From Deltaproteobacteria bacterium (GTDB taxonomy: Bacteria > Desulfobacterota > DSM-4660 > Desulfatiglandales > Desulfatiglandaceae): a stretch of 16,702 bases of DNA. Positions 7,344-14,595 of this stretch are shown one piece after another. Positions within the stretch are counted from its first letter, which is position 1, and each line of letters begins with the position of its first letter. The translations under genes and the position numbers were made by a program. The stretch is from the NCBI GenBank assembly GCA_018644785.1, contig JABGPV010000098.1, positions 1 to 16,702 on the forward strand, in the 5' to 3' direction. The notes below the pieces were generated by a model. It did no database searches. It was not told the DNA's origin and was given only the letters and a program-made list of their open reading frames with translations.

Positions 7344-7550
7344 TTGGAACGAGTTGCGCGTGTTACCGAGATCATCGGCGCCTCTCCCGTGAGTTTCGAT
7401 GAGGCAATCAAAACCGGTCTTGACAGGGCCACAAAAACATTAAGGGGCATCACCGGGCTCAGGGTTCTCGAGCAAAGGATCGCTGTGGAGGATGACGCCA
7501 TGCGCGAATACCGGGTCAGGATGGAAGTCATCTTTATTCTTGAAACCTAA
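7344..7550 (+). CDS. Dodecin-family protein (second copy), TTG start
   Basis: This 68-residue dodecin-like protein shows VTEIIGASPVSFDEAIKTGL followed by a helix, a beta strand and a final YRVRMEVIFILE strand. The start is the TTG at 7344, fixed by a perfect AGGAGG seven nucleotides upstream; no in-frame ATG fits. The Trp that stacks on flavin in characterised dodecins is replaced (GLRVLEQ in place of DWFEV) and the nearby Gln is Arg (EYRVRM), as in the first copy. The protein is clearly divergent from the copy at 4898. It is the first gene of a putative operon, 24 nt before the XRE-cupin gene. A small-molecule storage or buffering role is inferred from the fold; the ligand is unknown. Confidence 0.85.
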   Translation: MERVARVTEIIGASPVSFDEAIKTGLDRATKTLRGITGLRVLEQRIAVEDDAMREYRVRMEVIFILET

Positions 7551-7574
7551 GATTAACAATCCAGAGGGATGATT

Positions 7575-8276
7575 ATGGAAGAAGAGGATCGTCGGGGAAA
7601 TACCCGAGATGCTGAACAGGATTTTTTGACGGACATCAGTCGTCAGTTCAGCGGGAAAGATCAGGAGCAGGATTTCTTAAATAGCATCAGCCCATCCGCT
7701 CCCAAGGAAGATATTCAAGTCAATGTGGGTGAGCGGGTGAAACAGGTCCGGGAAGATCGGGACCTGACGCTGCTGGATATTTCTCAAAGAACAGACTTGG
7801 ATGTGGCATTCCTGGAACAGATCGAAAACGGCGATGTGGCACCGCCCCTGGGAATTGTTATCAAACTGGCCAAGGCGCTTGACCTCAAAATGGGCTATTT
7901 CATATCAGGTGAAGAGGACAGGCCTTATACCATTGTGCGGAAAAACGACCGAAAAGTGGTCTCGCGTTACAGTTCCAAAAAGGGTAAATATTATGGATAC
8001 GGGTATGAATCCCTGGCCCCCCATAAAAAAGACCGACACATGGAACCTTTTCTCGTTTCCCTTGAGCCTTCAAAAGCCGATGAAGCGCGATCCGCCCATG
8101 ATGGACAGGAATTCATTTATGTTCTCGAAGGGGCCATGGAAGTCAGGCTCGGTGAGGAGGTTTACGTCCTTGAACCGGGTGATTCCATCTATTATGACTC
8201 CACGGTTCCCCATCTTGTCAAGAATCATGGCAGCGATGTAACACGGATTCTGGCCGTTCTTTATTCGGAGGGGTAA
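7575..8276 (+). CDS. XRE-family HTH regulator with C-terminal cupin
   Basis: This 233-residue regulator has a Cro/C1-type helix-turn-helix (about 52-110, containing LTLLDISQRTDLDVAFLEQI) and a C-terminal cupin barrel (about 170-232, with FIYVLEGAMEVRL and PGDSIYYDSTVPH). This HTH-cupin design is common among regulators of amino-acid, polyamine or lipid metabolism, where the cupin senses a small ligand. The first 45 residues are an acidic, probably unstructured extension holding two copies of EQDFL followed by an Ile-Ser (14-22 and 31-39). The ATG at 7575 is preferred over 7569 because AGAGGG then has a 6-nt spacing. The gene lies between the second dodecin and DUF1178, 8 nt from the latter; target genes are unknown. 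Confidence 0.85.
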   Translation: MEEEDRRGNTRDAEQDFLTDISRQFSGKDQEQDFLNSISPSAPKEDIQVNVGERVKQVREDRDLTLLDISQRTDLDVAFLEQIENGDVAPPLGIVIKLAKALDLKMGYFISGEEDRPYTIVRKNDRKVVSRYSSKKGKYYGYGYESLAPHKKDRHMEPFLVSLEPSKADEARSAHDGQEFIYVLEGAMEVRLGEEVYVLEPGDSIYYDSTVPHLVKNHGSDVTRILAVLYSEG

Positions 8277-8284
8277 GTTGAAAA

Positions 8285-8707
8285 ATGATTGCATTTGATT
8301 TGGAATGTTCCCAGGGGCACCTTTTTGAAGGCTGGTTCAACAGCCTTCAGTCTTTTGAGGAGCAGAATTTAGAAGATCTCGTACGATGTCCGTTCTGTGA
8401 TGTTGCCGATGTCAGGAAGGTGCTTTCACCTGTGGCGGTCAGAACATCCCAACCGCAGGAAGCGAACCATCCGGCGGCCGTCAATTATCAGAAACTGGCA
8501 AAAGAGGTCGTTGAATATATTAAGAATAATTCGGAAGATGTGGGGCCCCGATTCGCCGCCGAGGCCTTGAAAATCCACTACGGCGCTGCAGAAAAAAGAA
8601 GCATCCGCGGATCGGCAACTGAGGAAGAAGAAAAGACCCTGAAAGAAGAAGGCGTGGGGTTCTTAAAGGTTCCCATGCCTGTTTCTGACCCTGAAAAAAG
8701 CAATTGA
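8285..8707 (+). CDS. DUF1178-family protein
   Basis: This 140-residue protein matches the DUF1178 family. Its N-terminal zinc-ribbon-like segment reads [13 protein letters not shown] and is followed by a CPFC pair about 30 residues later, so four metal-ligand candidates (Cys, His, Cys, Cys) are present. The middle segment contains the family-typical [20 protein letters not shown] stretch and the C-terminus is charged. Function is unknown; metal binding and a nucleic-acid or chaperone role are only inferences. It starts 8 nt after the XRE-cupin stop with GGAGGGG upstream, and sits in the same putative operon as IMP cyclohydrolase. Confidence 0.9.
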   Translation: MIAFDLECSQGHLFEGWFNSLQSFEEQNLEDLVRCPFCDVADVRKVLSPVAVRTSQPQEANHPAAVNYQKLAKEVVEYIKNNSEDVGPRFAAEALKIHYGAAEKRSIRGSATEEEEKTLKEEGVGFLKVPMPVSDPEKSN

Positions 8708-8763
8708 TGGTATGTTTGACATCGTATGAGACACTATCTGAGACCTTATATGAGGAGACAGCA

Positions 8764-9360
8764 ATGGGTAAGATAAAAAGGGCCATCATCAGTGTTACCG
8801 ACAAAACGGGGATTGTGGACTTCGCAAAGTCCCTGGCCGGTTTCCATGTGGAAATATTGTCGACAGGGGGAACCGCCAGAGCCTTGCGCGGGGGTGGGGT
8901 TTTGGTGACGGATATTTCGTCCTATACCGGTTTTCCGGAAATGATGGACGGTCGCGTCAAGACCCTTCATCCGAAGGTGCATGGGGGGCTTCTGGGTTTG
9001 CGTGATAACCCTGAACATGTCAAAGTAATGGCGGAGCACGGAATTGAAGGCATCGACCTGGTGGTAGTGAACCTGTATCAGTTTGAAAAAACCGTATCCA
9101 AAGAAGGGGTCACGTTGGCGGAGGCCATCGAGAATATCGATATCGGGGGGCCCTCCATGTTACGATCCGCCGCTAAGAATTTCAAGGATGTCACCGTCAT
9201 TGTCGATCCGGATGATTATGGGGAGGTTTTAAAGGAGATGGATGCTTCGGCCGGGGAAACCCTGCCCACAACACGATTTCGATTGGCCAGAAAGGTATTC
9301 CGTTTAACCCATGAATACGATGGCGCCATAAGCCAATACCTGGCGGGGATGGAATTGTAA
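8764..9360 (+). CDS. Stand-alone IMP cyclohydrolase (PurH N-terminal domain)
   Basis: This 198-residue protein is the MGS-like cyclohydrolase half of PurH and closes FAICAR to IMP in the last step of de novo purine synthesis. Conserved residues are visible: STGGTA (33-38), [13 protein letters not shown] with Lys66, NLYQFEKT with Tyr105, and [17 protein letters not shown] with Asp126 and Lys138. The usual fused AICAR transformylase domain of about 320 residues is absent: the reading frame ends with TAA after a complete MGS fold and no transformylase remnant follows. A separate transformylase must be encoded elsewhere. The ATG at 8764 is chosen because GAGGAG lies 6 nt upstream; an in-frame ATG at 8704 would add a non-conserved tail. 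It is the last gene of the dodecin-XRE-DUF1178 operon. Confidence 0.92.
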   Translation: MGKIKRAIISVTDKTGIVDFAKSLAGFHVEILSTGGTARALRGGGVLVTDISSYTGFPEMMDGRVKTLHPKVHGGLLGLRDNPEHVKVMAEHGIEGIDLVVVNLYQFEKTVSKEGVTLAEAIENIDIGGPSMLRSAAKNFKDVTVIVDPDDYGEVLKEMDASAGETLPTTRFRLARKVFRLTHEYDGAISQYLAGMEL

Positions 9361-9365
9361 GGCCT

Positions 9366-9587
9366 CTAACTTTCTTTGGCGTCTCCGTTTTTCTTTCTTT
9401 TTTTCTTTTCATGGCACGGCATGTTCTTATGAACATGCCTTTCTTTTTTGGTGCAGTACATGGCCTGAAATACGCGGCAACTCCCAGCCCCATCCAATGC
9501 TTCCTTCTCAGGCCAGGTGGCATATTGACAGTTTAGATCACAGAACTCCATGTGTATCGCCTTTCCGTTAAAAACACCTTGTTCCAT
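9366..9587 (-). CDS. Small Cys-rich protein coupled to queG
   Basis: This 73-residue protein of unknown function has five cysteines (16, 20, 37, 45, 58) with His52, His54 and His59, followed by a Lys-rich tail. The Cys-x3-Cys and later Cys/His spacing suggests one metal site or Fe-S cluster, but matches no motif I can name. Homologues in other Desulfobacterota are recalled but were not searched. Its ATG overlaps the queG TAA by one base (TAATG), so translational coupling is likely; the alternative start Met13 lacks that link. The 3' part overlaps, antisense, the transcription terminator of the convergent IMP cyclohydrolase gene. Association with queuosine synthesis is inferred only from position. 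Confidence 0.72.
   Translation of the reverse strand: MEQGVFNGKAIHMEFCDLNCQYATWPEKEALDGAGSCRVFQAMYCTKKERHVHKNMPCHEKKKRKKNGDAKES
9418..9449 (+). terminator. Rho-independent terminator for IMPCH operon
   Basis: A perfect 9-bp stem GGCATGTTC / GAACATGCC (9418-9426 and 9431-9439) with a TTAT loop is followed by TTTCTTTTTT. It begins 58 nt after the IMP cyclohydrolase stop. It lies fully inside the coding region of the convergent Cys-rich gene. Confidence 0.82.
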
Positions 9588-10468
9588 TAGGTGAGGACCG
9601 CTTTGATATTCCGTTGTATCCGCTGAAGACCGGGGCGCGAAAGGGCCGTTTGTTCAAATAATGTTTCAAATTTCCCGTCATCCGTTTTCAAAAATTCCGA
9701 GATACTCGGAAGGGAGGGCGGCACGGCTTTTTTACCTGGGTTGAACGGGCACACTTCCTGGCACACATCACACCCCAGAAAACACTTGCCCATCCTTTTT
9801 CCTGTTTTTGGGTCAAAGCCGCCCTCATATTCAATGGTGAGGTAAGAAAGGCATCTGGATGCATTAAGGCGGTTGGGACCTTCCAGCGCGCCGGTAGGGC
9901 AGGCATCCAGGCAGCGGGTACAGTTTCCACATAGATTCTTCATGGGTTCGGCGTCACCACCGGGCAGCAGAGCCGTGGTCAGGATTTCAGTCAGGAAAAC
10001 ATAGGATCCGTGACCGGGAACAATGAGCATGTTATTTTTTCCGAAGAAACCCACTCCGGACCTGTTAGCAAAACTCCGCTCAAGGATGGGTGCTGAATCA
10101 ACGCAAACCCTGGATTTTGTATTCGGGTATGATTCTTTGAGCCCCAATGCAAGGTGTTTGGCTTTTTTTCGAACACGGATGTGATAGTCTTTCCTTTGGG
10201 GTTCGCTGTATCGGGCCATGGTAAACCCTTCAGGTGTACGGGGTTTATAGGGAGAATAGGGGTAAGCCAGACTGATGACGGTTCGACATCCCGGGAGGAG
10301 CATACTCGGATCTTCTCTCAAATTTTGATGCCTTTTGAGCCATGCCATCCCGCCGAATTTTTCAGCATCAATCCATGCGCAAAACGCATCGAAAAACAGA
10401 GGCTTTTCAGATGGGGAGAGCCCTAGCGCGACAAAACCTAACTTTTTGGCATGGTCAACAAGGTTCAT
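9587..10468 (-). CDS. queG: Epoxyqueuosine reductase
   Basis: This 293-residue cobalamin-dependent iron-sulfur enzyme catalyses the last step of queuosine synthesis, reducing epoxyqueuosine in the anticodon of tRNA with GUN anticodons. The catalytic-acid motif DSAPILER (124-131, Asp124) and two 4Fe-4S motifs are clear: CGNCTRCLDACPTGAL with Cys180, 183, 186 and 190, and CFLGCDVCQEVCPFN with Cys229, 233, 236 and 240; Cys206 is also conserved. The protein is of the short form without the C-terminal HEAT-repeat extension seen in longer QueG proteins. The stop of map overlaps its ATG as ATGA, and its own stop overlaps the ATG of the Cys-rich gene, so the three genes form a tightly coupled operon. 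Confidence 0.93.
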   Translation of the reverse strand: MNLVDHAKKLGFVALGLSPSEKPLFFDAFCAWIDAEKFGGMAWLKRHQNLREDPSMLLPGCRTVISLAYPYSPYKPRTPEGFTMARYSEPQRKDYHIRVRKKAKHLALGLKESYPNTKSRVCVDSAPILERSFANRSGVGFFGKNNMLIVPGHGSYVFLTEILTTALLPGGDAEPMKNLCGNCTRCLDACPTGALEGPNRLNASRCLSYLTIEYEGGFDPKTGKRMGKCFLGCDVCQEVCPFNPGKKAVPPSLPSISEFLKTDDGKFETLFEQTALSRPGLQRIQRNIKAVLT

Positions 10469-11358
10469 TTGAGGGAAAATGGGGTGAGGCTTTCATAGCC
10501 GTTATCCGTAACCAGTATGGTTTGTTCAAACTGTGCGGAAAGATCTCCATCCAGTGTTACGGCTGTCCAGCCATCATCTAGAATCCGGAGATCTTTTTTG
10601 CCGAGGTTGATCATGGGTTCAATGGTGAACACCATTCCCGGAATCAGTTCGATGCCTTCTCCGCAATGTCCGTGGTGGGGTACCTGGGGTGGTTCGTGAA
10701 AATCGAAACCGACACCATGGCCCACAAATTCCCTCACAACCGAACAACCCACCTTTTCCGCAAAGGATTGAATGGCGTAACCGATGTCACCGATGCGGTT
10801 TCCGGGACGGACCATCATCAAGCCTTTTCGGAGACATTCGCGCGCCACAGTTACGATTTTTTGAGTGTTTGAACCCGGGTCTCCCACAAAAAACGTCTTA
10901 TTGACATCAGCGTAATACCCATCCAGAATGGGGGTGACATCCACATTGACGATATCCCCATCCCGCAAGATCCTTTTGCCGGGGATGCCGTGGCAGATCA
11001 CTTCGTTTACGGAAACGCAAACGCTTTTCGGAAACCCGCGGTAACCCAAGGGCGCCGGCGTGGCACCGTTCTTGATGGTATACTCATGGACGAGGGTGTT
11101 GATGTCATCTGTCGTCATTCCGACCCGAATTGCATCTTCAACCAGGTCGAGGGTTGTCAGGGCAAGACGTCCTGCTTTTTTAATGCCTTCAATATCCCCT
11201 GCTTCTTTGACGCGAATGCCATGTTTTTGAAGATATAGACGCTTATTATTGTTTTTGGGAAGTAACCCCTCCTTACGGAAACAGCATTTTTTATACTTCA
11301 GCCCGCTTCCACAGGGGCAGGGGTCATTACGGCGCACCTTCGCGCTTTTGTTTTTCAT
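10465..11358 (-). CDS. map: Methionine aminopeptidase with N-terminal SEC-C motif
   Basis: This 297-residue type I methionine aminopeptidase removes the initiator Met from nascent proteins. All metal ligands are visible: Asp140 (NVDVTP), Asp151 (YYADVN), His214 (GHGVGF), Glu247 (TIEPM) and Glu278 (QFEQT), with His123 near the substrate. Residues 12-26 form a SEC-C zinc motif (DPCPCGSG followed by Cys25-Cys26), as in SecA and in longer MetAPs, where it probably helps ribosome or protein contact. The protein is about 35-40 residues longer than the minimal E. coli enzyme because of this domain. It is the first gene of the map-queG-Cys operon; the ribosome site is weak (AGAGG about 14 nt upstream). 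It diverges from the gmd pair. Confidence 0.94.
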   Translation of the reverse strand: MKNKSAKVRRNDPCPCGSGLKYKKCCFRKEGLLPKNNNKRLYLQKHGIRVKEAGDIEGIKKAGRLALTTLDLVEDAIRVGMTTDDINTLVHEYTIKNGATPAPLGYRGFPKSVCVSVNEVICHGIPGKRILRDGDIVNVDVTPILDGYYADVNKTFFVGDPGSNTQKIVTVARECLRKGLMMVRPGNRIGDIGYAIQSFAEKVGCSVVREFVGHGVGFDFHEPPQVPHHGHCGEGIELIPGMVFTIEPMINLGKKDLRILDDGWTAVTLDGDLSAQFEQTILVTDNGYESLTPFSLK

Positions 11359-11429
11359 CAGAATTCTTCAACCTCTGGTTAAAATTTGCAATTTCATAAA
11401 ATTTAAGTGTGGATTCAATTCCTTAACCC

Positions 11430-11458
11430 TTGAATCGTACGTCACGGAGTGTTATAAG
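11430..11458 (+). promoter_or_regulatory. Candidate promoter for the two gmd-family genes
   Basis: TTGAAT (11430-11435) and TATAAG (11453-11458) are 17 bases apart in the divergent map/gmd intergenic region, giving a leader of about 83 nt. The match is reasonable for sigma70. Confidence 0.45.
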
Positions 11459-11547
11459 GGCTGCACTATAGCAGGGCGTGGGTTCGAGGTCAATGATCTG
11501 AAATCCTGTTCATTAAGAGGTTCAAATGATACTCAAGGTCAATAAAT

Positions 11548-12547
11548 ATGAGCGATATGGGAAAAAATAATCAGAAAACCGCATTGATTCTGGGCGTTTC
11601 CGGTCAGGACGGGTCTTATCTGACAAAATTCCTTCTGGCCAAGGGCTACCGGGTTGTCGGCGCTTCGCGGGACGCTCAAATGTCTTCTTTTGCCAATCTG
11701 AAACGCTTGGAGATTTATGACCGGGTCGCACTCGAATCTGTATCTCTGAACGATTTTCGAAGTGTACTGCAGGTTTTAAAAAAAGTGCAGCCAGACGAAG
11801 TCTATAATCTTGCCGGACAGACTTCCGTGGGGCTCTCTTTTGATCAGCCCGTTGAGTCATTTGAAAGCATCAGCATCGGCACATTGAATCTCCTGGAAGC
11901 CATTCGGTTTTTGAACATCCCCATCCGGTTCTATAACGCGGGATCCAGTGAATGTTTTGGCAACACGGAAGGCATCTCGGCCAATGAGGAGACGCCCTTT
12001 CGCCCCAGGAGTCCCTATGCCGTTGCAAAGGCGGCCGCTTTCTGGCATATGGCCAATTACCGTGAAGCCTATGGGCTTTTTGCCTGCTCAGGGCTTTTGT
12101 TTAATCACGAGTCCCCGCTGAGACCGGAGCGGTTTGTAACCCGCAAAATTGTGAATGCGGCCTGTCGTATCGCTAAAGGAAGCGGCGAGGTCCTGGAACT
12201 GGGAAATATTGAGGTTGAGCGTGATTGGGGATGGGCTCCCGAATACATTGAGGCCATGTGGCGTATGCTTCAGCAGGACAAACCGGAAGATTTTATTCTG
12301 GCCACCGGCGAAAACCAACAAGCTGGCGGATTTTGTTCGCGAAGCTTTTGATGCGGTTGACTTGAACTGGCACGACCATGTAAAAACCAGTGAGCGCCTG
12401 CTCCGGCCGACGGATATTTTAACGGTCAAGGCGGACCCGGGGAAAGCCCAGCGAAAGTTGGGGTGGAAAGCCCGATATAAAATGAAAGATGTGGCACGAA
12501 AGATGGTGGAAGAAGAATTTAACAGAATACTGGGAGTAAAAATATGA
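11548..12547 (+). CDS. GDP-mannose 4,6-dehydratase paralogue, frameshifted
   Basis: This is an extended short-chain dehydrogenase close to GDP-mannose 4,6-dehydratase. The NADP motif [10 protein letters not shown] (16-25), SSECFG (133-138) and the catalytic Tyr157/Lys161 in SPYAVAK are intact. As written, the frame from 11548 reaches TGA at 12351 after 267 residues, ending in a non-homologous tail. Removing one A near 12317-12318 turns CCAACAAG into CCACAAG and restores GENHKLADFV, continuing to a stop at 12547 for about 332 residues, the normal length for this subfamily. The restored stop overlaps the gmd ATG as ATGA, favouring the full-length reading. It could be a sequencing error or a recent lesion. 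It may act as a second dehydratase or as a reductase of the 4-keto sugar; I cannot decide. The ribosome site is weak. Confidence 0.82.
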
Positions 12548-13629
12548 AAAGAGTACTGATCACCGGGATTACCGGCCAGGATGGCGCTTATCTTGCAGAG
12601 TTACTTCTGGAGAAGGGCTATTTAGTGCATGGCATTAAGCGCCGCAGTTCTCTTTTTAATACCGAGCGAATCGATCACTTATACCAGGATCCCCATGAAT
12701 CAGACAGACGGTTTGTGCTTCACTATGGTGAATTGACGGATTCCACGAATCTGATCCGTAAAGTACAGGAGGTTCAACCGGATGAGATCTACAATCTGGC
12801 GGCCCAGAGCCACGTTCAGGTATCTTTTGAGACCCCTGAATATACAGCCAATGCGGACGCATTGGGGGCGCTTCGCCTTCTTGAGGCCATCCGCATCCTG
12901 GGGCTTGAAAAGAAGACCAAATTCTACCAGGCATCCACCTCGGAGCTTTATGGTCTGGTCCAGGAAACACCGCAAACCGAGAAAACCCCGTTTTATCCGC
13001 GTTCTCCCTACGCGGTCGCAAAACTCTACGCGTATTGGATTACGGTCAATTACAGGGAGGCATACGGCATTTTCGGGTGCAACGGCATCCTGTTCAATCA
13101 CGAATCCCCCATACGGGGTGAAACCTTTGTAACACGAAAAATCACCCGGGGCCTGGCGCGGATCAAGCTGGGCTTTCAGGATTGTCTTTATCTGGGAAAC
13201 CTGGACGGCAAGCGGGACTGGGGGCATGCACGGGATTATGTGGAACTCATGTACCTGATGCTTCAACAGGAGCAGCCGAAGGATTATGTGATTGCCACGG
13301 GTCAGCAGAACTCGGTCAGGGATTTCGTCAATGTTGCGGGCAGAGAGATCGGCCTTGACATCCGCTGGGAAGGGGCTGGTGTTGAGGAAAAAGGGTATGA
13401 CCGAAATACGGGAAAATGCATCGTCGCTGTTGATGAACGATATTATCGTCCCACCGAGGTCGAAGCGCTTCTGGGAGATGCAAGTCTTGCGAGGGAAGCG
13501 CTGGGTTGGGAACCCAAAACCTCATTTGAGGAGATGGTGGCGGAGATGGTGGCCTGGGATCTGAAAGAAGCAAGCCGGGATCTGCTTTGCAGGAACGAGG
13601 GTTTTTCTATCAAGAATTATTATGAATAG
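12544..13629 (+). CDS. gmd: GDP-mannose 4,6-dehydratase
   Basis: This 361-residue enzyme converts GDP-D-mannose to GDP-4-dehydro-6-deoxy-D-mannose, the precursor of GDP-fucose, GDP-D-rhamnose and GDP-perosamine used in surface polysaccharides. The whole family pattern is present: [12 protein letters not shown] (8-19), [14 protein letters not shown] (33-46), STSELYG with Thr132 and Glu134, SPYAVAK with Tyr156 and Lys160, and YYRPTEVE near the C-terminus. Length is normal. Its ATG overlaps the stop of the upstream paralogue, so expression is probably coupled. No fucose synthase, reductase or glycosyltransferase lies in the window, so the end product is not predictable. Confidence 0.95.
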   Translation: MKRVLITGITGQDGAYLAELLLEKGYLVHGIKRRSSLFNTERIDHLYQDPHESDRRFVLHYGELTDSTNLIRKVQEVQPDEIYNLAAQSHVQVSFETPEYTANADALGALRLLEAIRILGLEKKTKFYQASTSELYGLVQETPQTEKTPFYPRSPYAVAKLYAYWITVNYREAYGIFGCNGILFNHESPIRGETFVTRKITRGLARIKLGFQDCLYLGNLDGKRDWGHARDYVELMYLMLQQEQPKDYVIATGQQNSVRDFVNVAGREIGLDIRWEGAGVEEKGYDRNTGKCIVAVDERYYRPTEVEALLGDASLAREALGWEPKTSFEEMVAEMVAWDLKEASRDLLCRNEGFSIKNYYE

Positions 13630-13662
13630 TATTCGCCGAGTGTGTTGGACTAAAAAAATTCA

Positions 13663-13691
13663 TTGACAGAGCATAACTTCACTGATATTAA
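13663..13691 (+). promoter_or_regulatory. Sigma70-type promoter of the rpsF operon
   Basis: A perfect TTGACA (13663-13668) is followed after 17 bases by TATTAA (13686-13691). Transcription would begin near 13698 and leave a leader of about 104 nt before rpsF. It lies 33 nt downstream of the gmd stop, so the ribosomal cluster is not dependent on gmd transcription. Confidence 0.72.
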
Positions 13692-13715
13692 TTTATGTTT
13701 TTAATTTTAGAGCGG

Positions 13716-13792
13716 CTCCTTGTCCCCCAGTTGTGGGGGACCAAATAAACCCTCTAATAAAAAGACTTTTTATAGGGGATGGCCGAAAGGAG
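13716..13792 (+). promoter_or_regulatory. Structured rpsF leader with SD sequestration (possible S6:S18 site)
   Basis: Three helices can form in the leader. CTCCTT (13716-13721) pairs with AAGGAG (13787-13792), the rpsF Shine-Dalgarno. GTCCCCCA / TGGGGGAC (13722-13729 and 13734-13741) is a perfect 8-bp hairpin stacked directly on it. CCCT with ATAAAAA-like arms (13750-13763 and 13767-13777) forms a second hairpin with a 3-nt bulge. A CCG (13783-13785) sits in the junction just before the sequestered site. Many bacteria carry an autoregulatory S6:S18-binding leader with a key CCG upstream of rpsF. Assignment to that class is inference from layout, not from a covariance match. Confidence 0.5.
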
Positions 13793-13801
13793 AAAAAACG
13801 A

Positions 13802-14245
13802 ATGAGGTATTATGAAACCCTTTATATCATCAACCCGAATTTAGCGGAAGAGGACTACCGTGCTGTTGTCGCTAAATTTTCCGATGCTGTAGAGAAAAAC
13901 AAGGGTGTTGTGACGAAGGTGGATGAGTGGGGGAAAAAAACGTTAGCCTACGACATCAAAAAGTTTGACAAAGGCTATTATGTGCTTCTTCAATATTGTG
14001 GAGAAGCGGGTTTGACAGCGGAACTCAAAAGAGAGCTGGGGTTGGATGACAGAATTCTTAAATACCAGACCATCAAATTGAGTGATGATGCTGATCTTGA
14101 AAAACTGAAGCCAAAGCCCGATCCAGGCGAACCCGAACCTGTTGAAACTGTGGAAGTTGAAAAAGTGGAAGTTGAAGCGGTCGAAGAGGCGGAAAATTCA
14201 GGGGAAACAGGTACGGAAGGCGAGGGTGAAAAAGATGGCTTATAA
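13802..14245 (+). CDS. rpsF: 30S ribosomal protein S6
   Basis: This 147-residue S6 protein binds the 16S central domain as a heterodimer with S18. The core [12 protein letters not shown] through roughly residue 100 is standard ([24 protein letters not shown]). Residues from about 103 form an acidic, Pro/Glu/Val-rich tail with repeated [13 protein letters not shown] units, longer than in E. coli S6. The ATG at 13802 is chosen because AAAGGAG lies 9 nt upstream and the protein begins exactly at the conserved MRYYE; an in-frame ATG at 13733 falls inside the leader hairpin. The gene overlaps rpsR by 11 nt with no ssb between them. Autoregulation through the leader is likely. Confidence 0.95.
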   Translation: MRYYETLYIINPNLAEEDYRAVVAKFSDAVEKNKGVVTKVDEWGKKTLAYDIKKFDKGYYVLLQYCGEAGLTAELKRELGLDDRILKYQTIKLSDDADLEKLKPKPDPGEPEPVETVEVEKVEVEAVEEAENSGETGTEGEGEKDGL

Positions 14246-14522
14246 TCGATCCTTTAACAAAAGCGGCGGTACAAACCGACCCAAGGGCAGGTTCCGAAAG
14301 ACTTACCACCGGCGAAAAGTGTGCAAGTTCTGTGCGGACAGCAGCCTTTCCATTGATTATAAAGATATAAAAATTCTCAGGTATTTCACGACTGAACGGG
14401 GTAAAATCACGCCGCGCAGGATTTCCGGGAATTGTGCCAAGCATCAGCGTATGCTGACCGTGGCCATCAAGCGGGCTAGAAACATTGCGCTTTTGCCCTA
14501 CACGACGTCTATCGTCAGATAA
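14235..14522 (+). CDS. rpsR: 30S ribosomal protein S18
   Basis: This 95-residue S18 protein is the partner of S6 on the 30S platform. KVCKFC (Cys30, Cys33) with GNCAKHQ (Cys67, His70) makes this the zinc-binding type, unlike the Cys-poor S18 paralogues. The basic C-terminal region [18 protein letters not shown] is the RNA-binding hallmark. It starts inside the rpsF 3' end (11-nt overlap, GAGGGTG upstream), so S6 and S18 are made in coupled amounts. A hairpin terminator or attenuator follows 17 nt after the stop. Confidence 0.96.
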   Translation: MAYNRSFNKSGGTNRPKGRFRKTYHRRKVCKFCADSSLSIDYKDIKILRYFTTERGKITPRRISGNCAKHQRMLTVAIKRARNIALLPYTTSIVR

Positions 14523-14539
14523 CCCAAAAATCTTTAAAA

Positions 14540-14578
14540 AAGCACTCTGGAGCCGTTTCAGAGTGCTTGAGGCTTTTT
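14540..14578 (+). terminator. Hairpin terminator/attenuator after rpsR
   Basis: AAGCACTCTG (14540-14549) and CAGAGTGCTT (14559-14568) form a perfect 10-bp stem with a 9-nt loop, followed after GAGGC by five T. The T-tract is short and displaced, so it may be a leaky attenuator that lowers expression of the downstream DUF2232-rplI-dnaB genes relative to rpsF-rpsR. Confidence 0.6.
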
Positions 14579-14595
14579 GCCTTCCCTGAAATTCG

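Noticed and set aside
11460..11500. tRNA-like GGTTCGAGGTC stretch in the map/gmd intergenic region
   Set aside because: No matching acceptor, D-arm or anticodon stem can be folded around it.
12310..12322. Programmed frameshifting in the gmd paralogue
   Set aside because: CCAACAAG is not a slippery heptamer, and no stimulatory element was recognised; error or mutation is simpler.
13733..13801. Longer S6 start at 13733
   Set aside because: It begins inside the leader hairpin, lacks a Shine-Dalgarno and adds residues not found in S6.
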